NCBI GenBank assembly: GCA_913009515.1
Contig: CAJVYO010000008.1
Location: forward strand, 1-17,794
Origin: an uncultured Methylococcaceae bacterium
Lineage (GTDB): Bacteria > Pseudomonadota > Gammaproteobacteria > Methylococcales > Methylomonadaceae
Length of the DNA: 17,794 bases
Direction: 5' to 3'
Below are positions 13,881 to 17,794 of the stretch, piece by piece. The notes beneath the pieces were generated by a model. It was not told the DNA's origin and searched no databases. It was given only the letters and a program-made list of their open reading frames with translations. The translations under genes and the position numbers were made by a program. Position 1 is the first letter of the stretch; each line of letters begins with the position of its first letter.

Positions 13881-16628
13881 CTATTTATCAGCAATAAAAT
13901 AGAATCCTGTTGCTGCCGCTTTAAAAATAACATAACCTACAGATCCATCACCTTGTGCAGCTTGTATTGCAACAATATCAGCCGTATCAACTGTATTAAC
14001 AGCCTCTACAGTCCAATCAATATAAGCAACATTAATAGCATCAGCTGATGTTTTACTGCCTTGGTACGGTATTTTTAATAAAACATCACCGCCAACAAAA
14101 CTTTCAACTAAACTACGTTGTTGGTCATGTACTCTAAAATACACAACACCTGAACGTAAAGAACCTAATGATTCTGCTGCTAATACTTGTTTCGCAGCAT
14201 TTTCACCTTGCTCTGTTAATTGCCCAAATTGAGCACGGTAACCAGGTAATAAAGCATTATTAACACTACCACCCGTTGCAACAGCAACTAACCCAGTCAT
14301 TGTCTTATTAGTCTCATTACCTTTAAAGATAAAACTATCACTAAAACCGTCTAAAACACTATTTACTTTGGTTTTATCCGCATCATTTAATAATAAATCA
14401 GTTAATGCATTCTCTACTGATTTTTTAGAAAAATAACCGACAACCTCAGCTGCACTGGAATTACGTAAAGCTGACATAAAAGGATCAACCTTAGTGGCAT
14501 ATAAAATATCTGAAACATTTTCTGTTACTTTGCCTGTTTCATCAACTTTCATATATTCAAGGTCAAGTATCACAATACCTTCATCAACTAAACGTTTATT
14601 AGGTAATTCCGTGACATCTTTGGTATTACTTTCACCTAAAACCCCGTCAACCGATAGTAATGAGCTAAAAGCACCGTCTTGTTTTTTAGCATGACAATCA
14701 CCACAAGGCATAGCCTCTGGTGATGGACGTGTATTATGAGAAATAATATACTCATTTGATTCAGTCCAAACCATTGCCGTATCAGGATTAACATAACCTT
14801 TAGATTTTAATACACTATCGTATGCTTTTTTCATAGCAACATAGCCTTCATAATCTTCAGGGTCTGAATACCTTAGACTTCCGTGACTCATTCTTGCCGA
14901 AACACGTGCAAACTCAGCACCTGTTACTGGGTCAAAAATAATACCATAAGGTCCATTCTCATCCTCACCTGCTTTAAAAATTGCATTACGGTCATTTTTA
15001 ACTAACACATCTCCCGATGTTTTATCTTTCCAGTAATAACGTAAACGTGGATTATATGGAATAATTTTTTGTACGCCATCTTCACCTTTACGGTAACGAT
15101 ATAACATATCTACGTCTTTATTCGTAATATGGCACGTTTGACAGCCGACTACATCTAAATGGGTTTGCGTAATTTTAGTTAGGCTGTTTTCAGTATAGCC
15201 AGCCATATCGCCATTACCTTTCCATAATTCACGATGTGCACCTAACATTCCATCAGTGTGTCCCGACGGAACAACATTATTAACCGCTTCATCATGACAA
15301 TATTCACATGATTTGGCATTCGGAAGATAATCTAAATCATTACGTAAATCCATATCAGAATTTCCCTTAGGAAAATCATGATTTGCATCTAAGTCAATTG
15401 GAGCACCTGCTGGCTTATAATATTGTTTTGCATGACACGCATTGCAATTGTCAATTGTTCTTTCTTCGCCGTTATCATCTGTAAATTTTTTGCCTTTATG
15501 TACATCATCTTTATAATCATCAACAATTACACCAGTAGGCTCTAAATCTTCTTCTATTCCCTCATCAATAGTCATTAATGCCGCATCACCAAAACCATAA
15601 AAACCACGACGGCCATTACTGGTTCTATGACAAGCCATACAGTTATCATTCTCTGGAAAACGTAACATTGGAATTACAACACGTTTTTCTGAATCAAACG
15701 CAGCCGCATTCCAATTTAAAATTGGCTTGCCGCTCTCGTCTAAATCTAAACCAACGCTTGCTTCCATTTCGCCAGTCATATGATTATGTTTTTGTTGCTC
15801 AGAACGACTAAAAGTTAGCATATTAACGCCATCTTTATTTTTCATCGCTTCTATAATCGCTGAACCCGTTTCACGAAAATAACCTGCTTCAGTAAAATCT
15901 CCACGCTGACCACGAACCCAGCCACCACCACCGCGTCTATTATCTGCAGGCTGTTCTATTAAACTCTCTTCAGTAACCGATAACTCTGAAAATTTAGCAT
16001 GGCAAAGCATACAATCCGCTTCAACAACACCACTTTTTTTCCAGTCATGAGGTACAATTTTTGTCGTGCCATCATCCTGCTTTACACGATCATAATAATC
16101 ACCATCAAACTCTTTAACTGTTGACAGATCTTTTTGATCATAGCGAATACCATCACGATCTAACTCAGCCCAACCACCGCCAGTATGACAGTTTGCACAA
16201 TCCTTTACCCAACCAGCTGAACCCCAATCTCCAAATTCTTCTGCACTCGCATTATTCTTTTTAGCTAATACGATAGGATTACTTCCACCCATACACGTAT
16301 AACCACCAAAATAACCAGGAGAAACTAAATGAGGTAAGCCACGTTTTTTTCCATAAAAATCATCAGCTTCATCACGACCAAATTCAAAGTGATATGAATG
16401 GTTAATGGCATCATAATCATGACAACCACTGCCTTCACAGCTTTTTTTTGGACTATACGCTTTACCACTATCGAGTACATTTGTACCTGACTCATCTAAT
16501 AATGGAATTTTAGGGTGGTCAACTAATTCATCAAACTTATTTGCTGCTGCATAAGCTAATGAATGGTTACCGAGAAATATAAGCATGCCTAAAAAAAGCA
16601 TCCTTATAAAATTAAATGGTTGTCGCAT
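13881..16628 (-). CDS. Large octahaem cytochrome c with a haem-free C-terminal domain
   Basis: 915 residues with a signal peptide ending near AYA|AA (residues 26-28). The first haem site is expanded (CEGSGCH, 64-70, CX4CH). Standard motifs follow at CANCH 144, CMLCH 206, CMACH 330, CNACH 395, CEYCH 441, CQTCH 496 and CGDCH 642, giving eight in total. A lone Cys112 lies in YTCMGGSNP. Haem sites are widely spaced (up to 140 residues), unlike wire-type cytochromes, so large haem-free insertions surround them, and residues about 680-915 form a separate haem-free domain. This suggests an extracellular or catalytic protein rather than a simple carrier. AAGGA lies 8 bases before the ATG. It is the first gene on the minus strand after a 378-bp regulatory region and is followed by a hairpin. 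I do not see CxxCK or other hallmarks of OTR, NrfA or MccA enzymes. Confidence 0.88.
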   Translation of the reverse strand: MRQPFNFIRMLFLGMLIFLGNHSLAYAAANKFDELVDHPKIPLLDESGTNVLDSGKAYSPKKSCEGSGCHDYDAINHSYHFEFGRDEADDFYGKKRGLPHLVSPGYFGGYTCMGGSNPIVLAKKNNASAEEFGDWGSAGWVKDCANCHTGGGWAELDRDGIRYDQKDLSTVKEFDGDYYDRVKQDDGTTKIVPHDWKKSGVVEADCMLCHAKFSELSVTEESLIEQPADNRRGGGGWVRGQRGDFTEAGYFRETGSAIIEAMKNKDGVNMLTFSRSEQQKHNHMTGEMEASVGLDLDESGKPILNWNAAAFDSEKRVVIPMLRFPENDNCMACHRTSNGRRGFYGFGDAALMTIDEGIEEDLEPTGVIVDDYKDDVHKGKKFTDDNGEERTIDNCNACHAKQYYKPAGAPIDLDANHDFPKGNSDMDLRNDLDYLPNAKSCEYCHDEAVNNVVPSGHTDGMLGAHRELWKGNGDMAGYTENSLTKITQTHLDVVGCQTCHITNKDVDMLYRYRKGEDGVQKIIPYNPRLRYYWKDKTSGDVLVKNDRNAIFKAGEDENGPYGIIFDPVTGAEFARVSARMSHGSLRYSDPEDYEGYVAMKKAYDSVLKSKGYVNPDTAMVWTESNEYIISHNTRPSPEAMPCGDCHAKKQDGAFSSLLSVDGVLGESNTKDVTELPNKRLVDEGIVILDLEYMKVDETGKVTENVSDILYATKVDPFMSALRNSSAAEVVGYFSKKSVENALTDLLLNDADKTKVNSVLDGFSDSFIFKGNETNKTMTGLVAVATGGSVNNALLPGYRAQFGQLTEQGENAAKQVLAAESLGSLRSGVVYFRVHDQQRSLVESFVGGDVLLKIPYQGSKTSADAINVAYIDWTVEAVNTVDTADIVAIQAAQGDGSVGYVIFKAAATGFYFIADK

Positions 16629-17006
16629 AAAAAAAATCCTTAAGAAATATAATCACTATGTAATATTCTTATCAGCAAAAACCATTCCAAAAAAATCTAA
16701 CGCTTAAAATTACTTAAAATTATTAAAAATTCAACTAAATAGCCTAATAAAGTTAGTATAAAAACACATTAGCACACCTTGCAATACGTTATATGCCACT
16801 ATTTTATAAGTTATATGCCTTAAAATACGTTATATGCCACACAAAAACTTATTTATAAATCAAATATTTTTAAAAAAATATTTTTAAATCATAATAAATC
16901 AATCCAATAGCACTTATATTCTCACTTAATTTATTTAAATCATAAAAATAAACGGCATAATATATGCTTAGATATTTGTCTACTACTTTAAAAATTATTT
17001 ATTATT
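16629..17006. promoter_or_regulatory. Divergent intergenic regulatory region
   Basis: 378 bp without a gene, between the minus-strand octahaem gene and the plus-strand lipoprotein gene. It is very AT-rich and holds three GTTATATGCC direct repeats (16783-16840), two 13-bp AAATATTTTTAAA repeats (16862-16874, 16876-16888) and a 10-bp tandem repeat CTTAAAATTA (16703-16722). A possible minus-strand promoter is TTGCTG at 16678-16673 with GATTAT about 18 bases on (16654-16649), a weak match. I could not identify a convincing promoter for the lipoprotein. Confidence 0.5.
16783..16840 (+). repeat. Three direct repeats of GTTATATGCC (candidate operator array)
   Basis: Copies at 16788-16797, 16810-16819 and 16829-16838. 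The outer two extend to the identical 17-mer AATACGTTATATGCCAC (16783-16799, 16824-16840); the middle copy is ATAAGTTATATGCC. Spacings are 22 and 19 bp, about two helical turns, so bound proteins would lie on one DNA face. The array is about 160-210 bp upstream of the octahaem start and about 170-220 bp upstream of the lipoprotein start. Confidence 0.75.
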
Positions 17007-17219
17007 ATGCTTAAAAAACTTATTATCTTATTAACTCTGTCTCTATCATTATTAGCCTGCGGTGGTAGTTCTTCTGATGACGTGACGACTACAGAACCAG
17101 AAACAACTGAAACTCCTACTGAAGACCCAACTACTGTAACATCACCTCAAAACAATACATTATCAGAAGCCCTAGGATCTTTTAAAGAAGAAACAAATGA
17201 GCTAGGCCTAACAAATTAA
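17007..17219 (+). CDS. Small lipoprotein, 70 residues
   Basis: A lipoprotein signal with lipobox LLAC at 15-18 (MLKKLIILL start, Cys18 modified), followed by GGSSSDD and a Thr/Glu/Pro-rich low-complexity stretch (about 25-50). The C-terminal end is short and helical (LSEALGSFKEETNELGL). The residue after Cys is Gly, so outer-membrane sorting is expected by the enterobacterial rule. The mature chain is only about 52 residues, with no haem motif and no domain I recognise. No clear ribosome-binding site precedes the ATG, but the lipobox and the strong terminator right after the stop support a real gene. It is divergent from the octahaem cytochrome and shares its upstream region. Confidence 0.72.
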   Translation: MLKKLIILLTLSLSLLACGGSSSDDVTTTEPETTETPTEDPTTVTSPQNNTLSEALGSFKEETNELGLTN

Positions 17220-17240
17220 TTTTCAATAGCATTTATATGC

Positions 17241-17280
17241 TCCACCATAATCTATAAATAGATTATGGTGGAAATTTTAA
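17241..17280 (+). terminator. Rho-independent terminator of the lipoprotein gene
   Basis: A perfect 14-bp stem (17241-17254 TCCACCATAATCTA with 17259-17272) and a 4-base loop, followed by a T-containing tail (AATTTTAACTTTT) in the plus direction, 21 bases after the stop codon. Confidence 0.82.
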
Positions 17281-17299
17281 CTTTTCCTAAATTTTAGGC

Positions 17300-17335
17300 A
17301 AAAAAAAACCCAAGCTAATTAAAGATTGGGTTTTT
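17300..17335 (-). terminator. Rho-independent terminator of the rRNA operon
   Basis: In the minus direction AAAAACCCAA pairs with TTGGGTTTTT (arms 17326-17335 and 17304-17313) around a 12-base loop, and the stem runs into a T9 tract (A-run 17300-17308). It lies about 10 bases beyond the 5S 3' end and converges with the lipoprotein terminator. Confidence 0.88.
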
Positions 17336-17345
17336 AGTATTTAAG

Positions 17346-17463
17346 AGCTTGACAATTTCCTACTTTCACATGGATAAATCCACACTATCATCGGCACTAA
17401 GCGGTTTCACTTCTGAGTTCGAGATGGGATCAGGTGGTTCACGCTCGCTATGGTCACCAAGCA
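17346..17463 (-). rRNA. rrf: 5S ribosomal RNA
   Basis: The minus strand contains the conserved 5S core (CACCTGATCCCATCTCGAAC, then TCAGAAGTGAAACCGC and GCCGATGATAGTGTGG). The 5' GCTTGG and 3' CAAGC ends pair to form helix I. Length is about 118 nt; ends are accurate to a few bases. It follows the 23S gene after a spacer of about 165 bp, the usual order. Confidence 0.93.
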
Positions 17464-17628
17464 ATTTGGTTTAATCATATCTTTCGATATAATTGTCTTA
17501 TATTTAAGGGGTTAACCTTAAATACTAGGAAATCTGTATTTTTTACTGAGTTTAAAGTTTGTTCTCTTACAGTAAAAGCGTTAATGTCTGCTATATTCTC
17601 TATAACACCAAACGTATTTGGTGTTATA
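17464..17628 (-). other. 23S-5S internal spacer with hairpins
   Basis: It contains no tRNA. A perfect 12-bp stem (17601-17612 TATAACACCAAA with 17617-17628, loop CGTA) starts at the 23S 3' end, and a 9-bp stem (17501-17509 with 17516-17524) lies in the middle. These are probably processing structures of the precursor transcript. Confidence 0.6.

Positions 17629-17794
<166 letters not shown>

Noticed and set aside
13881..16628. Octahaem enzyme such as hydroxylamine oxidoreductase or tetrathionate reductase
   Set aside because: No CxxCK site or HAO-type catalytic motif is visible, and the length and haem spacing differ, so no enzyme name was given.
16783..16840. CRISPR-like reading of the GTTATATGCC repeats
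   Set aside because: Units are only 10-17 bp, spacers are under 12 bp and there are three copies; this fits binding sites, not a CRISPR array.

Overview
The window comes from an AT-rich bacterium, most likely a gammaproteobacterium. The partial CcmA at the left edge resembles gammaproteobacterial CcmA closely, and the 5S/23S sequences at the right edge are of ordinary proteobacterial form. A sulfur- or methane-cycling lineage such as Thiotrichales/Beggiatoa relatives or Methylococcales is possible, but that is inference; the 23S and 5S pieces would settle it.

Layout, left to right. (1) Positions 1-336 hold the first 112 codons of ccmA, the ATPase of the haem/cytochrome c maturation system. 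(2) 482-3067 encodes a secreted pentahaem cytochrome with three tandem beta-rich repeats, followed in its reading direction by a clear intrinsic terminator. (3) 3238-3504 is a small unknown protein. (4) 3680-13745 is one tightly packed operon, all on the minus strand. In order of transcription it encodes an 85-residue two-helix membrane protein with a CxxCxxC loop, a 425-residue outer-membrane beta-barrel, cytochromes with 7, 8 and 6 haem motifs, a NapH-like polytopic Fe-S protein, a membrane-anchored octahaem cytochrome with a charged cytoplasmic tail, a trihaem protein, and an NHL-propeller/14-haem protein. (5) 13881-16628, immediately upstream and on the same strand, encodes a large octahaem cytochrome, separated from the operon by a hairpin with a T-rich tail. 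(6) 16629-17006 is a regulatory region with three GTTATATGCC direct repeats. (7) 17007-17219 (+) is a small lipoprotein. (8) 17300-17794 (-) is the end of an rRNA operon: 23S 3' end, spacer, 5S and terminator.

How it fits together. Haem motifs in the 3680-16628 block total 54 (8+7+8+6+8+3+14), and the pentahaem protein brings the window to 59. The set contains every part expected of a trans-envelope electron conduit. The NapH-like protein plus the anchored octahaem cytochrome form a candidate quinone-side module in the inner membrane. Several soluble periplasmic cytochromes could bridge the periplasm, a beta-barrel could hold a cytochrome across the outer membrane, and large cytochromes could act at or beyond the surface. 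The overall logic is that of porin-cytochrome conduits (MtrCAB, PioAB, the Geobacter conduits), but the parts list differs: a short barrel, a NapH-like module and an NHL-14-haem fusion. The direction of electron flow and the external partner cannot be read from sequence. ccmA next door suggests that haem attachment capacity may be co-located with the demand.
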